DNA of 42,761 nt, from NCBI GenBank assembly GCA_902825875.1, contig CADECP010000039.1:1-42761 (forward strand), written 5' to 3'. The position numbers and the translations under genes are program-made. Shown here one piece after another: positions 7,387 to 18,084 of this stretch (within the stretch, counting starts at the first letter, position 1; each line of letters opens with the position of its first letter). Under the pieces are notes generated by a model. The model saw nothing but the letters and a program-made list of their open reading frames with translations, did not search any database and had not been told where the DNA came from. The stretch comes from an uncultured Acidobacteriota bacterium (lineage in GTDB: Bacteria; Acidobacteriota; Blastocatellia; RBC074).

Positions 7387-8286
7387 TTACCCGATCAAGC
7401 GAGCAAGGTCGTCACAGAAAAAATGGCCAATCGTCCGAATGTGATTTTTCAAAAATGAATCGGTCGCCATATTCGGGCGCAGGTCGCAGTAATAAACGCC
7501 ATCAAGCGTACAGAGCTTGACGGAATAGCCCTTGAAGTGTCCGGGCAGGAAAGTTGAGTTCACTCCATAGCTGTTTTCCCGCTGAGCGCGTTTGCGCTGA
7601 ACATCATTGAGGAAAATAGCGATGTGAGGCGTCGCTGTGTCGGTCAGGCGACTGTACAGAAATTTGTCTATGAAGATTTTGTCCAGACGGTCTTTGCTGG
7701 AAGTTTTGACTGAGCCGATGGCTTTCAATTCGTCGCTGTTATAAAGCAGCAGGTCGTGTTGATAACTCATATTGAATTCATCGTGGCCCTTCACTTTGAC
7801 CGGGACATTGATGACGCCGCTCCGACAATCCACGCCGACTTCCTGAACCAGAAGTTTAATTAGCCGCTCAAACAAATCGCCATTGAGTTTGCGGGCAGTA
7901 TTTGACGAACCGGCGGGTAAAGCGTCCAGCGTTGCGCCGATGGCTTGTTGAATGGTGTAAATCGAATTGCGAATGAGTGACCGACTGTTTTTATCTTTGG
8001 GTGAAAGCTCTTTAGCCTGGCGTAGCGTAGACAAAAAGCGAGTCGAGACCAGATGCTCATCTCCGGCCTTGTACATCAACTCTGAATTGATTGGCCGAGT
8101 GATGTTGAAATGCCCGTCGGCTTTGTACTGGAAAAAGCAGTAGTGAGATTCGTTTTGAGAAACGATTACTGCCTGGAGTCCACGCGCGGAGAATTCCAGA
8201 AAGTGGCGGCAGAATTCGATGTAATCGGCAAGCGAAGTGAATTTGTTTTTGTCGCTGGCTCGTTTGATTAACTGGTCAAGTTTCAT
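7387..8286 (-). CDS. Putative type II restriction endonuclease (PD-(D/E)xK-like)
   Basis: The 299-aa protein is encoded directly behind a DNA methyltransferase (7-bp gap when the ATG at 8286 is used; an in-frame TTG at 8340 would overlap it by 47 bp). I do not recognise the specificity. A possible PD-(D/E)xK nuclease core is visible: E140 in GDLFERLIKLL, D178 in SYQHDLLLYNSDE and K194 in IGSVKTSSKDR, that is acidic helix, Asp strand, then SxK strand. The N-terminal 110 residues are mainly helical and may bind DNA. Length and gene order fit a type II enzyme whose cleavage is blocked by the neighbouring methylase. The call rests on context plus the core motif. A different partner function is possible but less likely. 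Confidence 0.7.
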   Translation of the reverse strand: MKLDQLIKRASDKNKFTSLADYIEFCRHFLEFSARGLQAVIVSQNESHYCFFQYKADGHFNITRPINSELMYKAGDEHLVSTRFLSTLRQAKELSPKDKNSRSLIRNSIYTIQQAIGATLDALPAGSSNTARKLNGDLFERLIKLLVQEVGVDCRSGVINVPVKVKGHDEFNMSYQHDLLLYNSDELKAIGSVKTSSKDRLDKIFIDKFLYSRLTDTATPHIAIFLNDVQRKRAQRENSYGVNSTFLPGHFKGYSVKLCTLDGVYYCDLRPNMATDSFLKNHIRTIGHFFCDDLARLIG

Positions 8287-8293
8287 TTGTGGT

Positions 8294-9247
8294 TTATCGG
8301 ATGCTTTCTCGCCGCTCAGCGTTTTTGCGGTCAAATTCAAGCCATTCAGTCAGGGAAAGGCGGCGTACCTTTTCCAGCCGTTGAATCGCCCATTGGTTGT
8401 ATTCCGGGTTGAGGTCGCAAGCCAGCCAGCGCCGGTTCAATTGCTCAGCCACCACCAGCGTAGTCCCCGAACCTGAAAACGGATCAAGCACGAGCTGGCC
8501 TTCATCCGAAGCGGCCAGCACAAGTTTGCGAATCAACTCTTCAGGCTTTTGCGTTGGGTGAGGCGTCTTTTCTCCCATTCCATTGCAAGTCGTGGGAATC
8601 TCGAAAACGTCTTTTGGTTTGGCTCCCAGCGGATGCGGCTGCCACTCTTCGTCGCGCGGTTTGCCGTTGCCGAAGTTGCTGGTTTCAGCCTGCGGATGCG
8701 ACGGATATTTCAGCGTGTGATTACCGTAAGGAATCCGAACCGCGTCAACCCGCAATTCAAATTCAGGCGACTTGCGAAAATGCAGGATGCTTTCGTGCGA
8801 ACGTCCCCAATCTCGCCCAAGGTTGGCTTTGTTGCGGTAGTTCCAAACCAGCCAACGGCACGAATGAAAATACTTGGCGGCCGGATGTTTCAAGTCAGCC
8901 AGGATTTCCGAAAAGCCACAGATGTACAGCGAGCCGGAACGCTTTAGCACTCGCGCGGCTTCTGTAATCCAGCGCAATGACCACGCGATGTATGCTTCCT
9001 GGCTTTCAAAATTATCCCAGTCGGCTTTTTTGATGTTGTAAGGCGGATCGGCAAAAACCAGATCAACGGATTGGCTTTCAATTGAACTCAGCCAAGCGAT
9101 GGAATCGCCTGCGTACAACCTGCCGTTCGGATGTTCGTATTGCAAACTGAATGCTTCGTTGCCATTTGTCACCGAGTGCGTTTTTCCATACGACCCAAAT
9201 TCAAGCTGTGCAGTCGTTGCCAGATTGTTCTTTTTTTTGATTGGCAT
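8294..9247 (-). CDS. Type II site-specific DNA methyltransferase (amino-MTase, beta-class order)
   Basis: This 317-aa protein has the catalytic motif IV DPPYNIKKADWD (67-78) ahead of the AdoMet-binding motif I LDPFSGSGTT (254-263), with HPTQKP (230-235) before motif I. This order is that of beta-class N6-adenine or N4-cytosine methyltransferases. The DPPY form favours N6-adenine methylation, although N4-cytosine enzymes cannot be excluded. The recognition sequence is not deducible. It is encoded immediately upstream of, and presumably co-transcribed with, the putative endonuclease, so the two form a compact restriction-modification system. The methylase being first is a common arrangement that protects the host before nuclease accumulates. 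No controller protein gene is seen next to it. Confidence 0.93.
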   Translation of the reverse strand: MPIKKKNNLATTAQLEFGSYGKTHSVTNGNEAFSLQYEHPNGRLYAGDSIAWLSSIESQSVDLVFADPPYNIKKADWDNFESQEAYIAWSLRWITEAARVLKRSGSLYICGFSEILADLKHPAAKYFHSCRWLVWNYRNKANLGRDWGRSHESILHFRKSPEFELRVDAVRIPYGNHTLKYPSHPQAETSNFGNGKPRDEEWQPHPLGAKPKDVFEIPTTCNGMGEKTPHPTQKPEELIRKLVLAASDEGQLVLDPFSGSGTTLVVAEQLNRRWLACDLNPEYNQWAIQRLEKVRRLSLTEWLEFDRKNAERRESIR

Positions 9248-9266
9248 GACAGCATTCTAGCATCGG

Positions 9267-10310
9267 CTACTTCACTGGCGCAGGCGGATTCAAGTGTCCG
9301 GCCAGGAAGCGCCAGATTTCGGCGCGCGAATCTTTGGCCAGTTTGGTGTCAATGCGATTGAAGATGTGGCCGCCCGGCGCGTTTTCGTAAATCTTGTACT
9401 CGAACTTTTTGCCTTCGGCTTTCAGTGCTTTGATCAGATGTTCGACTTCCAGCACGTTGACGTCTTCGTCGTTGGTGGTGGTGTGAATCAGCAGCGGCGT
9501 TTGCAGCTTGTGCGCGTTCCAGGCCGGCGAACGGCGTTTGTATTCGGCAACGTTGTCAGCAGCGGATTTGCCAATGTGATATGGCGCGGAAAACAGTTCG
9601 CGGTAACTCTGCGATTTGTAACCCATTCGCGCGATGATGTCGCTGACGGGGACTCCGGCATAAGCGACTTTGTAATCCTGCGGCCAGTTGAAAATGTTCA
9701 TCAGCGTAATCATTCCGCCGTGACTCCAACCCAGAATGCCTACGCGCTGCGGATCAATGTTCGGATGGTTTTCCAGCATCCAACGCTTTCCGGCCAACAC
9801 GTCGTCGTTTTCCAATCCGCCGTAATCAATCAACTGCCAGAAACCACGCCCGTAACCGGTGCTGCCTCGATAATCCGGCGCGATGATGGCGTAACCCTGC
9901 TCAACCAGCTCTCGAATGACGTGAAACGAAGAGTTATTGAAATCGCCGTGAACTCCGCCGTGAACGTAAACCAGCAGCGGGATTTTGGCTGTGGCGAACT
10001 TTTTCGGAATGAACGTGAAAGCGCGAATGACAACCGGATTGCCTGCGCCTTGTCCGGTCGGATTCTGAATCACGCGCGGAGGCGGGCCGGTGTAACTGAC
10101 TTTGTCCACATTGGCGATGTCGCCCATCCGCACAAACCACATCAAATCGTCTGTGTCTTTGGCCAGGGACTGTTCCATCGTTGAAAGCCGCTCTTCCAGC
10201 GCGCGAATGCGTTGTTGCAGAACGTCTTCCGTCGGTCGGGTTTGCTCTTGAGCCAGTGCGGAAATTGCCAGCGCACAACTCAAGGCTAGAGCCTTCAAGG
10301 TCGTATTCAT
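9267..10310 (-). CDS. Exported alpha/beta hydrolase, S9 (prolyl oligopeptidase-like) family
   Basis: The 347-aa protein has a signal peptide (MNTTLKALALSCALAISALA), then a short coiled coil (residues 28-52), then an alpha/beta hydrolase core. Visible motifs are the oxyanion-hole region VYVHGGVHG (114-122), APDYRGSTGYG (144-154), the nucleophile elbow GWSHGG (S196), an acid in TTNDEDVN (D281 or D283) and the catalytic His in GGHIF (H315). This is the layout of S9C-type dipeptidyl/acylaminoacyl peptidases, but the usual large N-terminal propeller is absent and only a short linker remains. It could be a peptidase or esterase acting in the periplasm. GGAGAA precedes the ATG. It follows the histidine kinase gene on the same strand with a 92-bp gap. 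Confidence 0.87.
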   Translation of the reverse strand: MNTTLKALALSCALAISALAQEQTRPTEDVLQQRIRALEERLSTMEQSLAKDTDDLMWFVRMGDIANVDKVSYTGPPPRVIQNPTGQGAGNPVVIRAFTFIPKKFATAKIPLLVYVHGGVHGDFNNSSFHVIRELVEQGYAIIAPDYRGSTGYGRGFWQLIDYGGLENDDVLAGKRWMLENHPNIDPQRVGILGWSHGGMITLMNIFNWPQDYKVAYAGVPVSDIIARMGYKSQSYRELFSAPYHIGKSAADNVAEYKRRSPAWNAHKLQTPLLIHTTTNDEDVNVLEVEHLIKALKAEGKKFEYKIYENAPGGHIFNRIDTKLAKDSRAEIWRFLAGHLNPPAPVK

Positions 10311-10402
10311 CGAATTTTTCTCCGGTAAGAAAATCAGGATTGTCGAACGCTTCAGACGCGCCGAATGGTCTGGAGGTTACAGCAGAGAAATTTGGCGGGC
10401 AA

Positions 10403-12205
<1,803 letters not shown>

Positions 12206-12604
12206 GTGGCTTGCTCGATCTCGTTAAGATGAAGCCGAAGGCGCGGAGCAAACGCCACAGTCTTCTCACAACGGAATTACCCGGCTCGAAAGCGGAAAAA
12301 CGCAATTTCGGGCACAGTGCTAATAAATGGAAATTTCAATTTCCTGGTGGGAGGAGTTTTGGGTTAAGGGCTTACGATTGTGCGTCTCAATTTTCTGGGT
12401 TTGTTTTTTTGAGACTGCTTGGTTTTTTGATCTTCAACTGGATCGAATGATGACTTTTTGCTGTCGGCAATCACTGCCTGAACACCCGCCTGACTGCCGA
12501 ATACGGCGCTAACTTTAGATTATGTTAGCAGTTGACGCAAGTGCTTTCTTAAAACAGACTTGCCTACAGCTTATTCACCCAACCGTTAATCAGGAGGCAA
12601 TTGA
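12206..12604. other. 399-bp divergent intergenic region
   Basis: This gap lies between the start of the histidine kinase (minus) and the start of the CMD-family gene (plus), so it should hold both promoters. It is more AT-rich than its surroundings around 12320-12450. A 6-bp inverted repeat GCTAAC/GTTAGC with a 10-nt spacer is at 12508-12529, and a TTGACG hexamer at 12532-12537 follows. No good -10 box sits at the right distance, so no promoter is assigned. No coding frame with a ribosome-binding site is seen. Confidence 0.5.
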
Positions 12605-13159
12605 ATGAAATCGTCCGAACCCAGGCTGAAGCCTTTGGCCGACGACCAATTAAATGACGACGCGCGTCAGGTGTTGGAGCGCGCCAAAATGCAGGGACGA
12701 GTGCTGAACATTTTTCGCACATTGGCGCATCATCCGAAGTTGTTGGAACGATGGATGGTGTTTGGCGCTCACGTGTTGAATAAATCCACTTTGCCGCCGC
12801 GCGAACGCGAAATGGCGATTTTAAGGATCGGCTGGCTCTGCGGCAGCGAATACGAATTTGGCCAGCACGTGCTGATCGGCAGAATCGCCGGGTTGACCGA
12901 TGAAGAAATTCGCCGCGTCAAACTCGGAGCCGACGCCGAAGGCTGGACGGAATCGGAAGCGGCTTTGCTGGCGGCGGTGGATGAATTGCACTCCGAATCG
13001 TTCATCAGCGATCTGACCTGGCAAAAACTGACACGCCATTTTTCGACTCAGCAATTGCTTGATCTGATTTTCGCCGTCGGACAATACAATCTGGTTTCGA
13101 TGGCGCTGAACACGCTTGGCGTGCAGTTGGACGAAGGCGTTCCGGGCTTCGATCTGTAA
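12605..13159 (+). CDS. Carboxymuconolactone decarboxylase (CMD/AhpD-like) family protein
   Basis: The 184-aa product starts at an ATG preceded by AGGAGG at 7-nt spacing. The CMD signature is clear: PPREREMAILRIGWLCGSEYEFGQH (64-88), with C79 and H88 corresponding to the family's conserved site. The AhpD CxxC pair is absent, so a thiol-disulfide peroxidase function is unlikely. It is closer to the CMD-like decarboxylase or dehydratase proteins that occur in many soil bacteria and whose substrates are mostly unknown. There is no signal peptide, so it is probably cytoplasmic. It is monocistronic: a divergent kinase is upstream and a terminator-like hairpin follows at 13219. Confidence 0.88.
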   Translation: MKSSEPRLKPLADDQLNDDARQVLERAKMQGRVLNIFRTLAHHPKLLERWMVFGAHVLNKSTLPPREREMAILRIGWLCGSEYEFGQHVLIGRIAGLTDEEIRRVKLGADAEGWTESEAALLAAVDELHSESFISDLTWQKLTRHFSTQQLLDLIFAVGQYNLVSMALNTLGVQLDEGVPGFDL

Positions 13160-13218
13160 TCGGTTGTGAGTCATTTTCTGCTGGCTATAATGCCCGCGCC
13201 GAGTTGCAGTTGGCAGTT

Positions 13219-13250
13219 AAAGCGCCTCCCGCAATTGGGCGCTTTCGTTT
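13219..13250 (+). terminator. Likely rho-independent terminator after the CMD-family gene
   Basis: AAAGCGCC (13219-13226) pairs with GGCGCTTT (13238-13245) as an 8-bp stem with an 11-nt loop, followed by CGTTTCTC. It lies 60 bp after the CMD stop. The T-tract is short, so termination strength is uncertain. Confidence 0.6.
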
Positions 13251-13316
13251 CTCAAACCCACTCAAACTTAAACCGATTGAAAGTTTTATTCAGACATTCG
13301 TTTGGAGGCACAAACA

Positions 13317-15653
13317 ATGAATAGTCTTCCGCGAGTTCCGGCTGAGCCTTCCGCACCGAAATCGGGAAAGCTTCGCCGTTTATTGATGATCGTCGTCGCG
13401 TTGCTGGGAATTTTGGCGGCCACTGTGCTGGTCGTCGGCATGATCGAATTTCCAGAAGATCGTCCGCCCGCCGGATATTCCAACGGCAATCCGGGCAGCG
13501 GAGGTTTGCGCCGTCCGTTTCCGGCGATGAATCAGCGAGCCAACAATCCGACAACACCAGAAAAAACAGAGCTTGGAAGATTGCTGTTTTTCGATCCGGT
13601 GCTTTCCGGCGACAACACGCAATCCTGCGCGACTTGCCATCATCCAGATTTGGGATTCAGCGACGCGCGATTCACTTCAATGGGCATCGGCGGGCAGGGA
13701 ACCGGTCAGGAGCGAAAAGATGGCAAAGTGTTGCGGCGCAACTCGCCTACGATTTGGAACGCCACGTTTAGCCACAAACTGTTTTGGGACGGGCGCGCCA
13801 ACGATCTGGAAGATCAAGCGCGTTCGCCGATCACTTCTGCGGACGAAATGAACCAGAAGCCGGAAGAGTTGGTGGCGGAGTTGAAGAAAATTCCCGAATA
13901 CGTGGCGATGTTCGACAAAGCGTTTGCCGGATCAAATGGCTCCGCCGTGACTTTTGACAACGTGACCAACGCCGTTGCCGCTTTCGAGCGAACCATCATC
14001 ACGAATAATTCGCCGTTTGATCGTTACGCCGCCGGAGATTCCACGGCGCTGACCAGCGAACAGCGCAGAGGTTTGTCGCTGTTTCGCTCGCTGAAAACCC
14101 GCTGTTTTGAATGTCACGGCTTTCCGACTTTTGCCAATCCCGATTTCAAAGTGATCGGTGTGCCGCCGATGTTGGGGCAGTACGCTCAACCGGACGATCT
14201 GGGCCGCGCCGAAATCGAAGGCGGCGAACCGTACAAGCACGCCTTCAAAGTTCCGACGCTTCGCAACGTGGCATTGACCGCGCCGTACATGCACAACGGA
14301 CGCTTTTTGACGCTGGAAGACGTCGTCAATTTTTACGCGGGCGGCGGCGGACACGGCAGCGGATTCGAGTTGAAAAACATTGACGACAAAATTCGCCGCT
14401 TTTCGCTGACTTCGGCAGAGCGCAACGATTTGATCGCGTTTTTGCATTCGCTGACCGACGAATCGAAGCTGCCGGAGTTTCCCGAAAAAGTTCCTTCTGG
14501 CTTGCCCGTCGTTCCGCGTTTGAAACCGGGCATCAAACCTTCGGCTTTGGCGGCCAGAAATCCTGCCAGCTTCACGGCTGCGCCTGTCTTTGCGAAGCGC
14601 GACCCAACGACGTGGCGCATCAAACCCGGCGAGGCGATTCAATCGGCGCTCGACCGTTCGATTGCCGGTGACACGATTGAAATTCATCCCGGCACGTACC
14701 ACGAAACTCTGTTGATTGACGTGGACAACATCACGATTCGCGGCGTGGTTGAAAATGGCCAACGAGCCATTCTGGACGGCAAAAACATACTGACCGACGC
14801 CGTTATCACGTCCGGCCATCGGTTCACCATCGAAGGGCTGATGGTCAAAGATTACGTCAACAACGGCATCACCGTTCACGGAGCGACCGATGTCACCTTC
14901 CGCGATTTGATTGTCGAAAACACCGGGCTGTATGGCGTGTACCCGGTCGAATCGCGCGGGGTGCTGGTGGAAAACTGCAAGCTGACGAAAATCAGCGACG
15001 CCGCGATTTACGTCGGCCAATCGCGCGACATCATCATTCGCAACAACGAATGTTATGAAAATGTCGCCGGCATCGAAATCGAAAACTGCGTCAATTCGCT
15101 GACCGAAAACAATTACCTGCACGACAACACGGCGGGGATGCTGGTCTTTTTGTTGCCGAACAACCCTTCCAAAGTCGGCAGCGACCACAAAGTCAGAAAC
15201 AATCGCATCATCAACAACAACCACGCGAATTTTGGCGACCCGAACGCCATCGTAGGCAAACTGATTCCCGGAACCGGTTTGCTGATTATGGCTGCCGACC
15301 GTACCGAAGTGACCGCCAACGAAATGCGCGGCAACGATTCATTTGGTCTGGCAGTGGTTGGATTGGCCGTAGCCTTTCCGAAAGGCACGACTTTCGACGT
15401 AGGAGCGATTCCCGAAAGCAATCGCATTCACGGCAACGCCTTCGCCGACAACGGACGCAATCCCGGCGGTTTAATCAAAGAAGTCGGCGCAAAAAACTGC
15501 GACGTCTTTTGGGATGGCAGCGGCTGGAACAATTCGTTTGAACAAGTCGGCGCGAAAAGCTTCCCGATGGTGTTGCCTTCGGAAAGCTGGCCGAACCCGC
15601 TTCGCCGAGCTTTTACGCGCGCATTCGCCTTTGTTCGAGACCGGTTGCTTTGA
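13317..15653 (+). CDS. Membrane-anchored di-haem cytochrome c peroxidase fused to a parallel beta-helix domain
   Basis: The 778-aa protein starts at the ATG at 13317, preceded by GGAGG at 8 nt. An N-terminal membrane anchor spans about 21-42. A MauG/CcpA-like di-haem domain (about 75-385) follows, with haem motifs CATCH (104-108) and CFECH (263-267), the FWDGRAND loop and a possible distal ligand in APYMHNG. After a proline-rich linker (about 385-430), residues 430-740 form right-handed beta-helix repeats ([20 protein letters not shown], then repeated N-x-I/V-x-x-N coils) like NosD or carbohydrate-active beta-helix proteins. Peroxidase and beta-helix modules are normally separate genes. The fusion suggests a periplasmic redox enzyme tethered to a polysaccharide- or surface-binding scaffold. 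Function is inferred; the haem motifs are seen directly. Confidence 0.9.
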   Translation: MNSLPRVPAEPSAPKSGKLRRLLMIVVALLGILAATVLVVGMIEFPEDRPPAGYSNGNPGSGGLRRPFPAMNQRANNPTTPEKTELGRLLFFDPVLSGDNTQSCATCHHPDLGFSDARFTSMGIGGQGTGQERKDGKVLRRNSPTIWNATFSHKLFWDGRANDLEDQARSPITSADEMNQKPEELVAELKKIPEYVAMFDKAFAGSNGSAVTFDNVTNAVAAFERTIITNNSPFDRYAAGDSTALTSEQRRGLSLFRSLKTRCFECHGFPTFANPDFKVIGVPPMLGQYAQPDDLGRAEIEGGEPYKHAFKVPTLRNVALTAPYMHNGRFLTLEDVVNFYAGGGGHGSGFELKNIDDKIRRFSLTSAERNDLIAFLHSLTDESKLPEFPEKVPSGLPVVPRLKPGIKPSALAARNPASFTAAPVFAKRDPTTWRIKPGEAIQSALDRSIAGDTIEIHPGTYHETLLIDVDNITIRGVVENGQRAILDGKNILTDAVITSGHRFTIEGLMVKDYVNNGITVHGATDVTFRDLIVENTGLYGVYPVESRGVLVENCKLTKISDAAIYVGQSRDIIIRNNECYENVAGIEIENCVNSLTENNYLHDNTAGMLVFLLPNNPSKVGSDHKVRNNRIINNNHANFGDPNAIVGKLIPGTGLLIMAADRTEVTANEMRGNDSFGLAVVGLAVAFPKGTTFDVGAIPESNRIHGNAFADNGRNPGGLIKEVGAKNCDVFWDGSGWNNSFEQVGAKSFPMVLPSESWPNPLRRAFTRAFAFVRDRLL

Positions 15654-15704
15654 TGCTGTATTGCGACGGTTACAAGATGCTGCGGCGAATTCATCTTCGA
15701 GCTT

Positions 15705-15813
15705 CCTGATACCCGATACCCAATATCCTGAAACCTGACTTTTACTAAAAACGGCTTTTGGCCAAGCAGGTTTTGGGTTTTCAGGTGTCGGGTGAGTGGG
15801 ATCAGGTATCAGG
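15705..15813. repeat. Imperfect 109-bp intergenic palindrome
   Basis: CCTGATACC (15705-15713) and GGTATCAGG (15805-15813) are the outer arms, and cctgaaacctg pairs with an interrupted caggtttt...ttcagg inside. It lies in the 255-bp gap between the peroxidase fusion and the DUF4038 protein. It could form a long imperfect stem, perhaps a transcript-end structure or a decayed repeat element. Confidence 0.65.
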
Positions 15814-15908
15814 TTCGAGTTCGCCAACGGTATCTCATACATACAGCGATGTTGCGAAAAAAAGCCGATGAGGTATCCACGCTTTACGCCGAAAAGAAAG
15901 GTTGCTCA

Positions 15909-17336
15909 ATGATTCGCCGATTGCTTTGTCTGGCTCTGATTTCTGTGTTGTTGCCCGCAAACGTTTTCGCCGTTGCGCCCAAACTCAAGCTGACGGAAAA
16001 CCGCCGCTACCTGCAATACGAAAACGGCAAGCCTTTCTTTTATCTGGGCGACACGGCTTGGGAATTGTTTCATCGCCTGAATCGTGAAGAAGCCACGCTG
16101 TATCTGACCAATCGCGCGCAAAAAGGCTTCACCGTTATTCAAGCCGTCGTGCTGGCGCAGCTTGGCGGGTTGACGGTTCCGAATCCTTACGGCGATTTGC
16201 CGCTGGCAGGTGGCGATCCCGCCAAACCCAACGAAGCCTATTTCCGCCACGTGGATTTCATCGTCAACAAAGCAGAAGAGTTGGGATTGTTCGTTGGCAT
16301 GCTGCCGACTTGGGGAAGCCACTGGGCGCTTGGCAAAGCCGCCTTCAATCCGACGAATGCGCGAAGTTACGGACGCTTTTTGGGCGCGCGGTACAAAGAC
16401 AAACCGATCATCTGGATTCTGGGCGGAGATCGTTCCATCACCAACGACGCCGAACGCGCGACCATGGATGCGATGGCCGCGGGATTGACCGAAGGCGACG
16501 GCGGCACGCATTTGAAAACCTTTCACCCCATCGGGCCGGGATTGTCTTCGATCAAACTGCACGCCGCGCCTTGGCTGGATTTCAATATGTTCCAGTCTTC
16601 TCACGCTGCGCGCGATCACGACACAGGGTTGTACGTCGAAAATGATTACGCGCTGAAACCTGTCAAACCTACGCTGGACGGCGAGCCTCGTTACGAAGGA
16701 ATTCCCGTGGGCTTTTACAACCGCAACGCCACCGGCATTGACCGTTTTGACGATTACGACGTGCGTCAGGCCGCGTATTGGTCGTTGCTGGCCGGAGCCT
16801 GCGGCTACACTTATGGCAACAACAACATTTGGCAAATGTTCAAACCGGCAACTGCGGGAACGGTTGGCGATCCCAACCGCGCACGCGATTTGTTCGGGCT
16901 GCCCGGCAGCATCATCGGAGCCAACATCCCCTGGCACGAAGCGTTGGATCATCCCGGAGCGTTCCAAATGCGACACGTTCGCCGGTTATTTGACGCGCTT
17001 CCCTTCACCAAACTGATTCCCGACCAAACTTTGATCTTGAACGGCCCGACCACCGGCGGAGCCAAGATGCGCGCCGCCCGCGCCAGCGATGGTTCGTTTG
17101 CGCTGTTTTATACGCCTCGCGGAGAAAGCTTCACACTGAACAAAAACGTCATCAAAGCCGACCAGCAACGCCAATACTGGTTCGACCCGCGCTATGGCAT
17201 CGCCTATTCGATCAAGGATCAAGACAGTTGGGGGATACAGACGTTTACTCCGCCCACCAGCGGACGCGGCAATGATTGGTTGTTGGTATTGGTTGACTCT
17301 TCGGCAGGATTCAAAATGCCGGGAGCCACGCAGTAA
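15909..17336 (+). CDS. Secreted DUF4038 glycoside hydrolase (GH140/apiosidase-like)
   Basis: The start chosen is the ATG at 15909, because it is preceded by AAGAAAGG and opens a signal peptide (MIRRLLCLALISVLLPANVFA); longer in-frame starts would put the signal internally. The 475-aa product has a DUF4038 TIM-barrel-like core with GDTAWELFHRL (47-57), PTWGSHW, IIWILGGDR and LDGEPRYEG, followed by a C-terminal beta-domain (about 380-470) of the putative collagen-binding type usual for this family. Characterised relatives are GH140 apiosidases acting on pectin side chains, so a periplasmic or secreted role in plant-polysaccharide breakdown is inferred. Acidic residues in the GGD and GEP segments are the candidate catalytic pair. 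No transporter or regulator gene is adjacent. Confidence 0.85.
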   Translation: MIRRLLCLALISVLLPANVFAVAPKLKLTENRRYLQYENGKPFFYLGDTAWELFHRLNREEATLYLTNRAQKGFTVIQAVVLAQLGGLTVPNPYGDLPLAGGDPAKPNEAYFRHVDFIVNKAEELGLFVGMLPTWGSHWALGKAAFNPTNARSYGRFLGARYKDKPIIWILGGDRSITNDAERATMDAMAAGLTEGDGGTHLKTFHPIGPGLSSIKLHAAPWLDFNMFQSSHAARDHDTGLYVENDYALKPVKPTLDGEPRYEGIPVGFYNRNATGIDRFDDYDVRQAAYWSLLAGACGYTYGNNNIWQMFKPATAGTVGDPNRARDLFGLPGSIIGANIPWHEALDHPGAFQMRHVRRLFDALPFTKLIPDQTLILNGPTTGGAKMRAARASDGSFALFYTPRGESFTLNKNVIKADQQRQYWFDPRYGIAYSIKDQDSWGIQTFTPPTSGRGNDWLLVLVDSSAGFKMPGATQ

Positions 17337-17394
17337 GCTTGCAGTAGCACGACATTTCGTTATTGAAGTTAATAATTTCAGGCGATTATTCTTT

Positions 17395-17820
17395 CTAAGA
17401 AATTGTGTAATCCACGAGTTTGGACAAAGGTAGTTTGTGATGATGCCTTCTGTTTTTCGGGCGATTGTAATTGCTCGCGTCGAGAATTCGCACCCGCCAC
17501 TGCCCAAGCTCGTCGCGCAGAGCATTCGGCGGATGATCCTTGAGCCAGTTCAATCGCGCGGCGCGCAAGTCGCGCAACCAATCGTCTTGTTCAATCGTCG
17601 CGGCCAGTTGGCCTTCGGCGCGCCGCAACGCCTGATACAAACTGTTCCAGTCATAAGCGAACAATCCGCTGAGCGTCAGTTCGACCGGAGAACTCAGACG
17701 CGGCCCTGCCGCCAGCGCATCAATCGTATTGAGCAAAACAGAACTGCCGACTTTCAAACTGACAACGACAGCATCTCGAAATTCCTGTACACTTTTCGTC
17801 GAGGCGTTTTCTTTTTTCAC
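17395..17820 (-). pseudogene. Truncated transposase fragment (N-terminal part, IS701/DDE-like)
   Basis: The 141-codon frame starts at a GTG at 17820. The readable part, from FRDAVVVSLK through ALYQALRRAE-like helices to WRVRILDASNYNRPK, resembles the N-terminal region of DDE transposases of the IS701-like type, where LDxSxxxRP lies just before the first catalytic Asp region. A full enzyme would be more than 400 residues. Here the frame jumps straight into the element's left terminal repeat (LSKLV is encoded by the inverted repeat) and ends 18 bp outside it, so the catalytic core is missing. It is a deletion remnant and not functional. Family assignment is from pattern memory and is moderate. 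Confidence 0.65.
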
Positions 17821-17892
17821 ATCACCAGCTTACCGCTGGCAAATGCCTCATGGGGCGGCCGAGCGGCCTCCCTTTATTTGTCCAAACTCGTG
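17413..17892. mobile_element. 480-bp internally deleted insertion element with perfect 16-bp terminal inverted repeats
   Basis: CACGAGTTTGGACAAA at 17413-17428 is exactly reverse-complemented at 17877-17892. Between them lies only the N-terminal part of a transposase on the minus strand. The structure fits a non-autonomous, MITE-like derivative of a full-length insertion sequence. The flanks (AATC left, TTAC right) show no clear target-site duplication, so the insertion may be old or the true ends may differ by a few bases. Confidence 0.78.
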
Positions 17893-18084
17893 TTACCAAC
17901 CTCTCGTCACATTGGCGGTAGACCTCACGATCTTGCGATTGCGCCTGACGGAACCATGGAATCAACTACCGGTGACTGATGTGTTTCTAATTGAGCTAGC
18001 TCTGCACCGCATTCTGTCGCCCAAAATGGATGAAAAGTCCAATTTAGGCGGTCACGATTGTTCACAAAATAACGAAGAGAAAAT

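Noticed and set aside
12532..12560. Possible promoter with TTGACG before the CMD-family gene
   Set aside because: No -10 hexamer is found at 16-18 bp spacing, so the hexamer may be chance.
13932..15224. 430-codon minus-strand frame opposite the peroxidase-beta-helix fusion
   Set aside because: Same antisense shadow effect; composition is atypical and no domain is recognised.
17395..17820. Functional hypothetical gene of 141 codons
   Set aside because: It lies between perfect terminal inverted repeats, resembles only the N-terminal part of a transposase and its last residues are encoded by the element end.
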